From Boswellia sacra (lineage: Eukaryota > Streptophyta > Magnoliopsida > Sapindales > Burseraceae), in the NCBI GenBank assembly GCA_013180625.2, contig SNVD02010198.1, positions 124,001-188,000 of the forward strand: a stretch of 64,000 bases of DNA, written 5' to 3'. The position numbers and the translations under genes are program-made. A model generated the notes under the pieces. It did no database searches, was not told the origin of the DNA, and was given only the letters and a program-made list of their open reading frames with translations. Shown here piece by piece: positions 35,047-45,462 of the stretch (positions are counted from its first letter, which is position 1; every line of letters begins with the position of its first letter).

Positions 35047-35696
35047 ATGGAGGGAACTTCACAACGTCGAATCCAAAGGATATGTGTATTCTGCACATCT
35101 CGATGTGTAAAAGTGAGGAGTTTGTAGAAGTAGCAAACTATCTTGGTAGGCTACTGGCTGAAAGAAAGATTCATGTGGTTTATGGGGGAGGTAGCCTCGG
35201 GTTAATGGGTTGTGTGTCAACAGCTGCACATGTAGGAGGTAGTCAAGTTTTAGGAGTTATTCCTAAAGCTTTGGCCATAGAAAGCATCGTTGGAAAAACG
35301 GTTGGGACGGAGTTACAGGTCTCCTCTATGCATGAACGCATGGCACATATGCTCATCAATTCAGATGCCTTTATTGCTTTACCAGGTGGCTTTGGCACTC
35401 TTGAAGAAATTTTTCTATTTGCCTCTTGGGCCCAACTGAATCTCCATCAAAAACCCATAGGTTTGTTGAATGTCAAAAATTTCTTTGATCCTTTGATAAG
35501 TTTTGTTGATGCAGCTGTGGAACAAAATTTTATCCCCCATTCAGCGAGAAAGATCCTTATTTCTGTCACTTCTGCTGGTGAGTTACTTGACAAATTACAA
35601 GAAGTTGAGTATGAACCTGACCCAGCTAGTACTCAAATTAATTGGGCAAGAGGGCAAAACAAAAAGTGCAAATTGGATTTGAATCTCCGTTTGTAA
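35047..35696 (+). pseudogene. LOG-like cytokinin-activating phosphoribohydrolase inside Athila element
   Basis: LOG enzymes release active cytokinin base from its riboside monophosphate in the cytosol. This copy lacks introns, unlike plant LOG genes, so it is probably cDNA-derived. The family N-terminus starts at ATG 35047 (MEGTSQRRIQRICVFC) but runs out of frame at about 35107-35112, where an A-tract (GTAAAAGTG) appears one base short. The rest, from about 35113 to TAA at 35694-35696, is fully open (over 190 codons). Hallmarks: VYGGGSLGLMG (about 35175-35210), GVIPKAL, SMHERMAHM and the catalytic PGGFGTLEEI (from 35382). The Lys of the usual HxRK motif reads Met (HERM). The C-terminus ends KKCKLDLNLRL, as in one LOG-like subgroup. 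It lies between the extra ORF and the 3' LTR. One slip or sequencing error is the only visible break. Confidence 0.85.
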
Positions 35697-37050
35697 TTTT
35701 TTTTTCTTGTCCTTTATTTTATTTTATTTTATTTTTAGCATGTTATTTTATGAGTCTTTAAGGTCATCTCTCTTGAATAACAGAAGCTTCAGGTAATGTC
35801 TCCTATACTTTATCTCTCTACATTTAAACATTGAGGACAATGTTTCATTTGGTTGGGGGGGAAGGATAGTAGACATAAGTGTGTCTTGAATTTTCTTTTT
35901 TCTTGTAAAAAAAAAAAAAAGCGAGTTAGTAATTAGATTCAGAGTGCGGTGTAAGGAGTTCAAATCCTTTTGAGACGCATTCTGGGAAAGGAATGGCAGA
36001 GTAGGGAGGGCCAATTTGAACTCTTGAAACCCATTCTAACTAATTTGTCATTTTATTTTGATTTTGTGAACTCATTTTAGCTAACTTGATATTATTTAGT
36101 CTTGATTTTTGAATTTTATAACAAGGAGGTCTTATTCATTTCACTTTGAATTATTCAAATCTATGAACTCTCACAATATTATCATTTAATAAAATGTGTG
36201 CTTATGTACTCGTTAAGCAAGTATTCATGAACCTTTCTTCACACACACACATACCTTGATGCATGATTGTGGGTGGCGAAATGAAATGTTGTAATATTGA
36301 GTTCTTTTGTCTTGTTTAGGATAACAACACAAAGGAAGGGGAAAGTTAAAAAAAAAAAGTGAAAAAAAAGTAAAAAAAAAGAAGAGAGCAATTGTGGATA
36401 AGTTTAGTCTCGTAGCCTCCTTAATTCGAGCAATTAAGCCCGAGGGGTGTCTCAACACCTAATACCCTAAGACCAACTGGTTTGGGAGTTATTGGCCCAA
36501 AGCTCGCTACATGGATTAAGGAAAAAGCTTAATGGGATTGAACATTACACTATCCACAAGTTGCTAAGCAAAAATAAAGCATCAGCAACCCGAGTCGTTA
36601 AGCTCGAAGGGGTGTCTTAACACCTAATGCCCTAAGGCCAACTGGTCTGGGAGTCATTAGCCTAAGGCTCGCTACATGGGTTAAAGATGCATTCCTTCAA
36701 AAAAAAAAAAGAGAAAAAATATATATATATATATATAAAATGAATAAATGCCCCTTACCTAAGGTTGTTAGCCTTAACAAATATTAGAATCGATATGGCT
36801 TCTTTCTAATAAGCCCCATAGTCATGTGTTGACTAAGCACAAAAAGAAGGTTCATAGATATCTTGATCGAAGGGTACATGAGTCATAAAAAATAATAATA
36901 ATAACAATAATAATTGGTTGAGAGTTTGTTTATTTGGATAAAATCAAGGAGAGTGCAATAATGACCACCTTGGATGTAAAATTCTATAAATCACTTCTAA
37001 ATAATAACGCTTTAATTGCTAGGGACTAGCAATAAGCTGGTTGGGGGGTG
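35697..37050 (+). other. Athila 3' untranslated region with internal repeats and polypurine tract
   Basis: Non-coding region conserved with element 2 (58440-59742). It contains a long A-rich stretch (36350-36385), a CA repeat (about 36240-36251), an AT microsatellite (36717-36738) and an imperfect direct repeat listed separately. It ends with the polypurine tract TTGGGGGG (37041-37048) just before the 3' LTR. Confidence 0.7.
36427..36690 (+). repeat. Imperfect ~90-bp direct repeat in Athila 3' region
   Basis: The unit AATTAAGCCCGAGGGGTGTC..CACCTAATACCCTAAGACCAACTGG..GCTCGCTACATGGATTAA (about 36429-36520) recurs at about 36597-36687 with around 85 percent similarity. Both copies are also present in element 2 (about 59128-59218 and 59296-59382), so the duplication predates the split of the two elements. 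Confidence 0.7.
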
Positions 37051-38411
37051 TCATGAAAACTTAAATATGTATGTTTAGTAAGAGCTTAATTCATCATATT
37101 GCATTAATAGTATCATTAAATTCCTCAACCTAAGCATATTTGTAGTCTTTGCATCTTTGGAATTAACTTCCTCTTAATTTTGGTTTTGTTACAGGTTCGG
37201 TAAAATGGGCATAACTCTCTACTTATAGATCAGAATGGTGCAATTCTTAATGTTTTGGAAATCTGATTAAATTATCTACAAGATTGTATTTCAGAAGCAT
37301 CGTCAAATTCGGGCTCTTAGTGGACCAAAAATGGGCTTGAAATGAACCCATCTGCAGTTTCGACCCAGTCTAACCAGGCCTCAGTATTTGAACCATATCT
37401 CTCAAAATACGTATTCAAATTGTGCAAATCAATATGTTCTAGAAAGCTAAGAGAAATATCTACAATTTCATGAAGAGATGTGATTAAAATGCTCAATATT
37501 TCAATGTCAAAATCGGTGGTCAAAGTGGTGCACCTAATGATCCCAATGGTCAAAGTTAGTTCACCTAACATTTGACAACTATTCCTTTGTAATTTGACAA
37601 GTTTTCCCCTGAATGTATCTATAAATAGAGGTGCCTTGTGACCCATTAGGGCATCTTGGCCTTTGCTGGGATCTTGTATTGTGCTTCTCTCTTGTTTTAA
37701 TGTTATTAATGAATTTTCTTTTTCTTGCATATTGTGTTCTTTCTCTTATAATGTCTTGCTAATTTCTCTCTTGCTAAGGTGAAAGGGTGAAACCCTTGAT
37801 ATGAGAGTAAGGTCTCTAACCCTTTAATATGTGCTTAATAATTATAATCTTGTGTTGTTTATATGATTTATATTTATTTCTCTAATCAATCTTGACACCA
37901 CTCGTAAAGTGGAGGTCTTGATCTATTGTCGACAATCGTTGGCACATCAAATGCTTGGATCCTTTCTAGATGTTGTATGGCTCCTCCTTACCGACACAAA
38001 TCTAGTTAGGAACCTTGATTTGTTGTAGACATATGGAGATTGGCACATTGGATGCTTGAACCCATTTACAAGTAGTGGTATAAATATTGGTAACTAAGCA
38101 AATATAATTGATATAGCTAAAATGGGTTGTTTATCCTTATTCGAAATATCAAAGGCGGATCCCCTAACCTTAGCTTTCATTATTATTGTGTTAATTTCTC
38201 TTGTGTTATTCTCATTTATTGTTTAAGAACTTGTTCTTTACTCATATTTGTTGATATTATCTTGCCATCCCTTTGAATCATCCACATCATATTTGCTTAC
38301 TTATAGTTTGTAGCGCTAAAATCTCCTTCCTCGTGGATCGACCCCGGTCTCATCGGGTTTATTACTTCGACACTCCTATACTTGGGAGACAATCCTTTTT
38401 TGGATGTGTCA
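37051..38411 (+). repeat. 3' LTR of Athila element 1
   Basis: Begins TCATGAAAAC (the 5' LTR has TGATGAACAC) and ends GGATGTGTCA. TATAAATA at 37620-37627. Many substitutions relative to the 5' LTR indicate an old insertion compared with element 2. Confidence 0.88.
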
Positions 38412-38824
38412 ACCATCATTGGGCTTTTGCATAACCCCGCTAGAAAAATTAAGAACATAAGTAGCTAGAACAAGATGTCCAAATATGAACATCCACACCT
38501 AAATTGATAAACTATTCATACCATCCGTTTACATGTAATAATTTGAGGAATCACTTAATCCAAAAACTTAACCTAAAGGCAGAGACAGAACAATAATCTA
38601 AACTTTGGGGGCCAAGTGATACAGTAGAAAATAAGGGGCCAATGGAGAAATATTGGTACATTTAAAAGAAAATACTTCTTGACCCCCTAATTTCTACCAT
38701 TCTGACTTGACTCCCCAGCTTAGAACTCCTAGATTTGCCTTGATGGGCATGAGGGACAAGAAGGAATATGTATAAAAAAGGGGATAGAGACATCTAATAA
38801 GACGGAAAGCAAGCCAAGCAGTAC
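38412..38824. other. Spacer between Athila element 1 and transporter fragment
   Basis: No coding sequence recognised. On the minus strand this would be the intron following the transporter exon (donor at 38824/38823), but no second exon is found before the Athila LTR. Confidence 0.45.
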
Positions 38825-39103
38825 CTACTTTTCGCCATAATTATCTGATACAATGCCCCACAAATATGCTCCAACTAGCATTCCACCAAACACAACAATA
38901 GAAAACAGACTTTCTTCGTCCGATGAGAGTGCCCATTCGGACATCACGGCTGGTCCTACGAAGGAGAGTATCATAACCTCCATCGTTTCCGCAAGCACGC
39001 CAAGTCTAGCAGACGCAAACACAAGATATTGAAACTTCCCAAACCCAATGGCAAGAAGCACTTCATCCAGTGTGTACTCATGATGACTCTCATGATCATC
39101 CAT
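38825..39103 (-). pseudogene. 5' exon fragment of organic cation/carnitine transporter 7-like gene
   Basis: On the minus strand an ATG at 39103 opens MDDHESHHEYTLDEVLLAIG and continues through FGKFQYLVFAS, LAETMEVMILSFVGPAV and FGGMLVGAYLWGIVSDNYGEK. This is the N-terminal part (first two membrane segments) of the plant OCT7/NiaP-like major facilitator transporters. The reading stops at TAG just after GEK, where a GTAGGT splice donor is present (exon probably ends near 38826). The remaining ten or so membrane segments are missing; the Athila element lies about 410 bp downstream. Conserved Gly/Tyr positions differ from the recalled family sequence (ASARLG for AYAGLG), consistent with relaxed constraint. 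Confidence 0.7.
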
Positions 39104-39649
39104 CTACACAACCAAGTAAAAATATGTATAAAAAGGTGACAAGGAAGTGAGGAAAACAATCTATCTACCTGCTAAGATATGGAACGAAGCTCTGTTTAAA
39201 GAGCCACCAAGAAGCCTGGTAGTTACTAAAAAGCTGCAACTTGGCGGATATTCTATTTGATAATTATTAATTTCAGGAAAAATTACCTATGACACCCGGA
39301 GGTTTTGTGATTAACAGAAAAATTTGAAAACTAACGGCGTCAAGTTAAAAAAAAAAAAAATTCCCTTACAGCAACGGAGTTTCAACAACCATGAATTGAT
39401 TTTGGGCTTGGAAATGGAGTGCAAAACATAGATTGGGTTTATTGATTTTAATTATACTTTTTATATAGTATCGATTAACTTAATAGATATCATGTTTTAA
39501 ATTATGAAGATAGATTTGACGAAAATTTAAGCTTTAAAATTTACAAAACTTGATATATTTAGAACAAGGGGGCAGAAAAGGGAAATTAATTTTGGTTTAA
39601 TTAGTCACTATGAATTCAATTTATTTTATTTTTCTCTAATTCTATTATT
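39104..39649. other. Intergenic DNA left of the Copia element
   Basis: No gene. A tract at about 39279-39345 (AATTACCTATGACACCCGGA, GGTTTTGTGATTAACAG) is roughly mirrored at 45085-45215 beyond the Copia element, suggesting the Copia inserted into a MITE-like element. A poly-A run lies at 39346-39360. Confidence 0.4.
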
Positions 39650-39654
39650 AGTAT

Positions 39655-40212
39655 TGTTGAGTTTGTGGCTCATATGCTAGTGGGAGGAATCCCACATTGA
39701 TTAAGTAAGAAAATATGGGTCTCATGCGGCTTAAAAAAGAAGCCACATGGGAGAAGTTTAGTTGTCCCATTAGAAAATCTCTTCTACCCCCTATGTTTTT
39801 AAGGTCTCACATACAAGACCTTATAGTTTAAGGGCCTTGTATTAAGAACATTAAAGTTTGTAATATTTCTTTTTGCCCATTTGTTTTGGGTATTTGTAGT
39901 ATTACCCAATTGTTTGGGTAATTATAGTTTGTCCCAACTATTTGGGTATTTGTAGTTTGGCCCAATAGTTGTGGTATTTGTATTGTGGTCCAAAAGTTTG
40001 TAATTCTATTTGAAGATAGTGGAAGGTTTCTTCAGCGGCGCCCGATGACGTAGGTATTTATACCGAACCTCATTAAATCTTGGTGTTCTTTATATTTTGC
40101 ATTGTGGTTGATTGGTTGCCTCTTTAGTTGCTATCATATTCAATTATCTAGCATAGTTTGTGGTTGTGCATTTTGGTTGTTTTGTTGCTTTCGCTTCCAT
40201 TCTTGCACAACA
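39655..40212 (+). repeat. 5' LTR of Copia element
   Basis: 558 bp, starting TGTTGAGTTTGTGG and ending TTGCACAACA. It contains repeated TTTGGGTA/TTTGTAGT motifs in its middle (about 39885-39975). Confidence 0.9.
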
Positions 40213-40379
40213 ATTGGTATCAGAGCCTAAGGTTTTGGGTAGTGAGTGGCTATTTTCATTAAAACAATTACTACTATTCTGAGCTGTTGAGTTTGGATTG
40301 CTAGTTATTGAATATAATAGTTTATTTGGAGCTTGGTTATTGGTGATTGGCGTATCAAGCTTATTTGTGAGAGATAGTA

Positions 40380-43300
40380 ATGGAATCATCGTCAACTGTA
40401 CCTGAGAAGACAATGACTGTGACAAATGCAAAAATAGATGTTGAAAAATTTGATGGCCGAAATAATTACGGCTTATGGCAGAGTGAGGTGTTGGACGGGT
40501 TGTATCAGCAAGATTTGGATATTGTTATGGAAGAAACAAAACCAAGAGATATCAGTGCAAGAGTTGGGACAGGCTGAATATAAAAGTTTGTGGGTTGATT
40601 CGCTCTTGCTTGTGTAGAGAACAAAAGTATCCATTCACAAAAGAGACATCTGCAAGCAAACTATGGAAGGCACTGGAAAACAAATATACGAAGAAAAACA
40701 ATGAGAATCAGTTGTATCTATTGAAGAGACTATTCCATCTCCAATTGAAACCAGGTACGAGCATCAGTTCTCATATTGATGAGTTTAATAAGTTAATTGC
40801 TGATTTGTTAAACTTAGATGAAACCTTCAGAGATGAAATTAAGGCTATGTTATTGATTGGCTCACTTCCGGATGAATTAGACCATTTGTGCATTACTCTT
40901 ATCCATGGGAAAGATAAACTGCCTTTTGAAGAAGTTTGTTTTGCTTTGTTGAATTATGAAATTCGTAAGAAAGACCAAAGGGAACATAGGGATGAGTCAG
41001 TAGATGCATTGACAATGAGAGGGCGTAGTCAAAGTAGGAAACCAGGAAAAAGGGGAAAATCTTGGTCAAGGGGTAGATTAGGAAAAGATGACTGTGCCTT
41101 TTATCATGAGAAAGGGCATTGGAAGAAAGATTGTCCTAAGTTGAAAAAGAAAGATAAGGGCAAGGCTGTTTCTGATACATGTGTTGTTGAGCGTGAGGAT
41201 GATAGTGAGTCAGATATATGTCTAGTTGGTCATCCATCCACTTCTAGTTCTGATGAGTGGATTATGGATTTGGGTTGTACTTATCATATGTGTCCACATA
41301 GAGAATGGTTATTTCAGTTTGAAAAGCTTGATGGTGGAGTTGTGTATATGGCAATGATGATATTTGCCATACTGCTGGGATAGGTTCGATCCGATTGAGG
41401 AATCATGATGGACAGACTAGAGTTCTGACAGATGTTCGACACGTACCGAAGTTGAAGAAGAATCTCATCTCTTTGGCAGCCTTAGAATCTAAAGGCTGTA
41501 GGATATCTATTCGAGATGGTATTCTGAGGGTCACTTCAGGTGCTCTTGTGGTATTGAAAGACACTAGGAGGAATAACTTGTCTTACTATAATGGTAGTAC
41601 GGTTATTGGATCAACGGCTATGGTTTCTGATAATGATACAGATTCAGAGATCATGAGACTGTGGCATATGCGATTGGGACATGCAGGTGAGAAAGCCTTA
41701 TTCAATTTGGTGAAACAAGGCTTATTGAAAGGTGCAAAGACCTGGAAGCTGGATTTTTGTGAGCATTGTGTTCTAGGAAAGTAGAAAAGAGTGAAATTTT
41801 ACACCGCTATTCATAATACCAAGAGTATTCTTGATTATGTTCACTCAGATGTGTGGAGACCTACCAAAACCGCATCGATGGGAGGTAGGCACTACTTTGC
41901 TACTTTTGTTGATGACTTTTCCAAAAGAACTTGGGTATACTGTTTGAAATCAAAAGATGATGTACTTAGTGCTTTCCTTAAATGGAAAAAGATAATTGAG
42001 ACACAAATTGGCAAGAAAATCAAGCACCTCAGAACAAACAATGGTGGTGAGTATTGCAGTGATCAGTTTTTGAAATTGTATCGAGATGAAGGTATTGTAC
42101 ATCATTTTACTGTTATAGGTACACCGCAGCAGAATGGGGTGGCAAAACACATGAACCGGACATTGCTGGAGAAAGGTCGGTGTATGTTGTCCAATGCTGG
42201 GTTAGGCAAGGAATTTTGGGCTGAGGCTGTGACTTATACATGTCATCTCATTAATCGTCTACCATTAGCTGTTATTGGTGATAGAACTCCATTGGAGGTA
42301 TGGTCTGGACAACCTGTTTTTGATTATGATTCTTTACATGTTTTTGTTTCTCCTACATATTATCATGTGAAAGAATCTAAGCTGGATCCTAGAGCCAAGA
42401 AAACGATTTTCTTGGGATTTGCTTCAGGAGTAAAAGGTTATCGTCTATGGTGTCCTAGTTCGAGGAAGATTGTATCCAGCCGAGATGTGACATTTTATGA
42501 GTCTTTAATGTTGAAGAAATTAGAAAACCAGACAAAGGTGAATGGTACTCCACAGCAGGTGGAGCATACTCAGCAGCAGGTGCAGTTTGAAACGATGATA
42601 TTGAACCCAGTTAGATCTATTGAGACAGATGTTGATACTCTTGTGACAGAGGGAGATTTGGGAGATGATGGAGAGGGTTCTACTCAGGAACCTCAACAGC
42701 AACAAGAATCTATTGCAGTTAATAGGCCAGGATATGAGATTCGCAAACCTGCTCGATTTGCTGACATGGTGGCCTATGCACTTCCAATTGTGGATGCTGA
42801 TGTTCCTTCCACTTATAGAGAGGCAGTCAAATGTTCTGAAGTCAGTGGAAGACAGCTATGAGCGAAGAGATGTAGTCTCTTCAGAAGAATGAAACTTGGG
42901 AGCTAGCCCAACTACCGAAGGGTAAAAAAGTAATTGGGTGCAAATGGGTCTATGCAAAGAAAGATGGATTTCCTGACAAGAATGACGTCCGCTACAAGGC
43001 AAGGTTGGTAGTTAAAGGCTACGCTCAGAAGGAAGGAATTGACTACAATGAGGTATTTTCTCCAGTTGTGAAACATTCTTCTATTAGAATTTTGTTGGCC
43101 TTAGTAGCTGAGATGAATATGGAACTAGTTCAACTTGATGTAAAAACTGCATTTTTACATGGTGACTTGGAAGAGGAAATCTATATGACTCAGCCAAAGG
43201 GATTCAAAGTTGCTGGTAAGAAAAACTTGGTGTGCAAACTGAAAAGATTGCTTTATTGTTTGAAGCAATCTCCCAGACAGTGGTACAAGCGATTTGATTG

Positions 43301-44372
43301 GTTTATGATAGGTCAGAGGTACACAAGAAGCAAATTTGATAATTGTGTGTATTTTCGGAGGCTACGTGATGGTTCTTTCATTTATCTACTCTTGTATGTT
43401 GATGATATGTTGATAGCATTGACGAACGTCGAAGAAATTGCAAAGTTGAAGACTCAGTTGAATCGAGAGTTTGAGATAAAAGATTTGGGTGAAGCTAAGA
43501 AGATACTAGATATGGAGATTAGCAGAGATAGAGGGTGAAGCAAGATTTGTTTGACTCAAAAGCAGTAGCTGAATAAGGTATTACAGTTGTTTGGCATTAC
43601 AAAGCAGTCAAAACCTGTAAGTACCCCACTTGCTCCTCATATGAAACTTAGTGCATCTTTATCTCCTAGTACAGATGAGGAACGAGAGTATATGTCTCGA
43701 GTTCCGTATGCTAATGCAGTTGGTAGCCTGATGTATGCTATGGTGTGTACGAGACCCGACATTTCACATGCAGTTGGAGTTGTGAGCAGGTATATGCATG
43801 ATCCTGGTAAAGGACATTGGCAAGCAGTGAAATGGATTCTACGGTATTTGTTGAAAACCGTGGATGTTGGCTTAGTCTTTGAGAGAGATGATACATGTAG
43901 TCAGTATGCTATTGGTTATGTTGATTCAGATTATGCTGGTGATTTGGATAAACGTCGGTCGACAACCGGTTATGTGTTTACTCTTGCAAGAGTACCAGTG
44001 AGTTGGAAGTCTACTTTACAGCCTACAGTGGCTTTGTCTACTACAGAGGCAGAGTATATGGCAATGACAGAGGCTGTGAAAGAAGCTATTTGGTTACAAG
44101 GATTGCTGGATGAATTGGGAATTGGGCAGAAGAAGATTAATCTTTATTCTGATGGTCAGAGTGCTATCCACTTAGCGAAGAATCCAGTGTTCCATGCTCG
44201 TACGAAGCATATTGATGTTCGGTATCATTTTGTGCGGGAGATTATTGATGAAGGGAGAATCTTATTTCAGAAGATTGAGACTACCGAGAATCCTGCAGAT
44301 ATGTTGACTAAGGTTGAGACAGCGATCAAGTTCAATCATTGTTTGGACTTGATCAACATTGTACGAGTTTGA
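40380..44372 (+). pseudogene. Copia gag-pol polyprotein, broken
   Basis: The start is ATG 40380 (MESSSTVPEKTMTV). Gag runs to about 41150, with a knuckle CAFYHEKGHWKKDC in which the second Cys is replaced. Protease WIMDLGCTYHM has DLG where DSG is usual. Integrase: HMRLGHAGEKAL, FCEHCVLGK, VHSDVWRPTKTAS, DDFSKRTWVY, LRTNNGGEY (Asp of the usual TDNGGEY replaced by Asn) and TPQQNGVAKHMNRTLLE. RT: VQLDVKTAFLHGDLEEEIYM and LLYVDDMLI. RNase [50 protein letters not shown]. Breaks occur at about 40576, 41383, 41783 (CAG to TAG), 42861, 43538 and 43569. Most changes look like C-to-T/G-to-A transitions. Confidence 0.92.
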
Positions 44373-44473
44373 TCGCGCCATTGGGCGCATTTGGAGGCAT
44401 TGCAGTTGTGATAGAGAATGTGAAAAAAAGAAGAAATTTGTGGTGGGTCGGCATTTTTGCCAAGATGGAGATT

Positions 44474-45033
44474 TCTTGAGTTTGTGGCTCATATGCTAGT
44501 AGGAGGAATCCCACATTGATTAAGTAAGAAAATATAGGTCTCATGTGGGCTTATAAAAGAAGCCACATGGGAGAAGTTTAGTTGTCCCATTAGAAAATCT
44601 CCTCTAACCCCGATATTTGTAAGGTCTCACATACAAGACCTCATAGTTTAAGGGCCTTGTATTAAGGACCTCAAAGTTTGTAATATTTCTTTTTCCCCCT
44701 TTGTTTCGGGTATATGTAGTATTACCCAATTGTTTGGGTAATTATAGTTTGACCTAACTATTTGGCTAATTGTAGTTTGGCCCAATAGTTGTGGTATTTG
44801 TATTGTGGCCCAAAAGTTTGCAATTCTCCTTGAAGATAGTGGAAGGTTTCTTCAGCGGTGCCCGAGGACGTAGGTATTTATACCGAACCTCGTTAAATCT
44901 TCGTGTTCTTTCTATTTTACATTGTGGTTGATTGGTTGCCTCTTTAGTTGCTATCATATTCAATTATCTAGCATAATTTGTGGTTGTGCATTTTGATTGT
45001 TCTGTTGCTATCGCTTCCGTTTTTTGCACAACA
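44474..45033 (+). repeat. 3' LTR of Copia element
   Basis: 560 bp, beginning TCTTGAGTTTGTGG (first G lost compared with the 5' LTR) and ending TTTGCACAACA, followed by target duplication AGTAT. Confidence 0.9.
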
Positions 45034-45038
45034 AGTAT

Positions 45039-45462
45039 AACTTTTAGGATTAACTAGTAAGGGTAAAATTGGTATTTTATAGACAAAGTGAACCATTCAA
45101 TGTGACTAACAGCAAGGGGTTTGTTGCTAGTTTCCAAAGATGGTAGTGTTAATTTGTGGTTTGAACCTGGTGGATATTGTCGTAATTCCAGTAGCTTTTC
45201 AAATTGAATGAGAGCACGTTCAAATGCATTATGCATCAATGGTCTATTTCGTTAAACACTACATATTATTTTTAAAATGATTTACTTGCCTTTTACTTTC
45301 AAATTTCTATCATATAAGTTTCAATATCTATCTGAAAACAAAATAAATGATTTTTTGTTTGCAGAAGATTTCAAAAATATTTCATTGGATTAGAAAATGT
45401 TAAGAGACTCAAAAAGTGTGTAGTTTTCTTATTAATAATACAATTATTGCAATAAGACTCAC
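45039..45462. other. Intergenic DNA right of the Copia element
   Basis: No gene recognised. The part at 45085-45215 may be the right half of a MITE-like element split by the Copia insertion. Confidence 0.4.

Larger units (their letters stand above)
27179..38411 (+). mobile_element. Athila-type Gypsy retrotransposon carrying extra genes
   Basis: Two LTRs of about 1.36 kb (27179-28545 and 37051-38411) flank gag, a broken pol and a 3 kb region containing an extra ORF, a LOG-like gene and internal repeats. The primer site after the 5' LTR (TGGCGCTGTTGCCGGGGA, 28552-28569) complements the 3' end of plant tRNA-Asp with one mismatch, as in the Athila clade; gag and protease sequence (LLDLGASVN) agree. 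A polypurine tract (TTGGGGGG) precedes the 3' LTR. The 3' LTR begins TC instead of TG. No 5-bp target duplication is seen (left flank AAAAC, right flank ACCAT). Frameshifts and stops in all ORFs show it is old and inactive by itself. Confidence 0.88.
39655..45033 (+). mobile_element. Full-length Copia retrotransposon, coding-defective
   Basis: LTRs at 39655-40212 and 44474-45033 enclose a single gag-pol region. A perfect 5-bp target duplication AGTAT flanks the element (39650-39654 and 45034-45038). The primer site TGGTATCAGAGC (40215-40226) complements initiator tRNA-Met. A purine-rich tract (CAAGATGGAGA, 44461-44471) precedes the 3' LTR. Domain order gag-protease-integrase-RT-RNase H is that of Copia; the sequence resembles the TNT1/Tork group. 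At least five stops interrupt the polyprotein. Confidence 0.92.

Noticed and set aside
35955..36000. T-arm-like AGGAGTTCAAATCCT in the Athila 3' region (and its copy near 58650)
   Set aside because: Shared by both elements as part of the retrotransposon; no complete tRNA fold seen.
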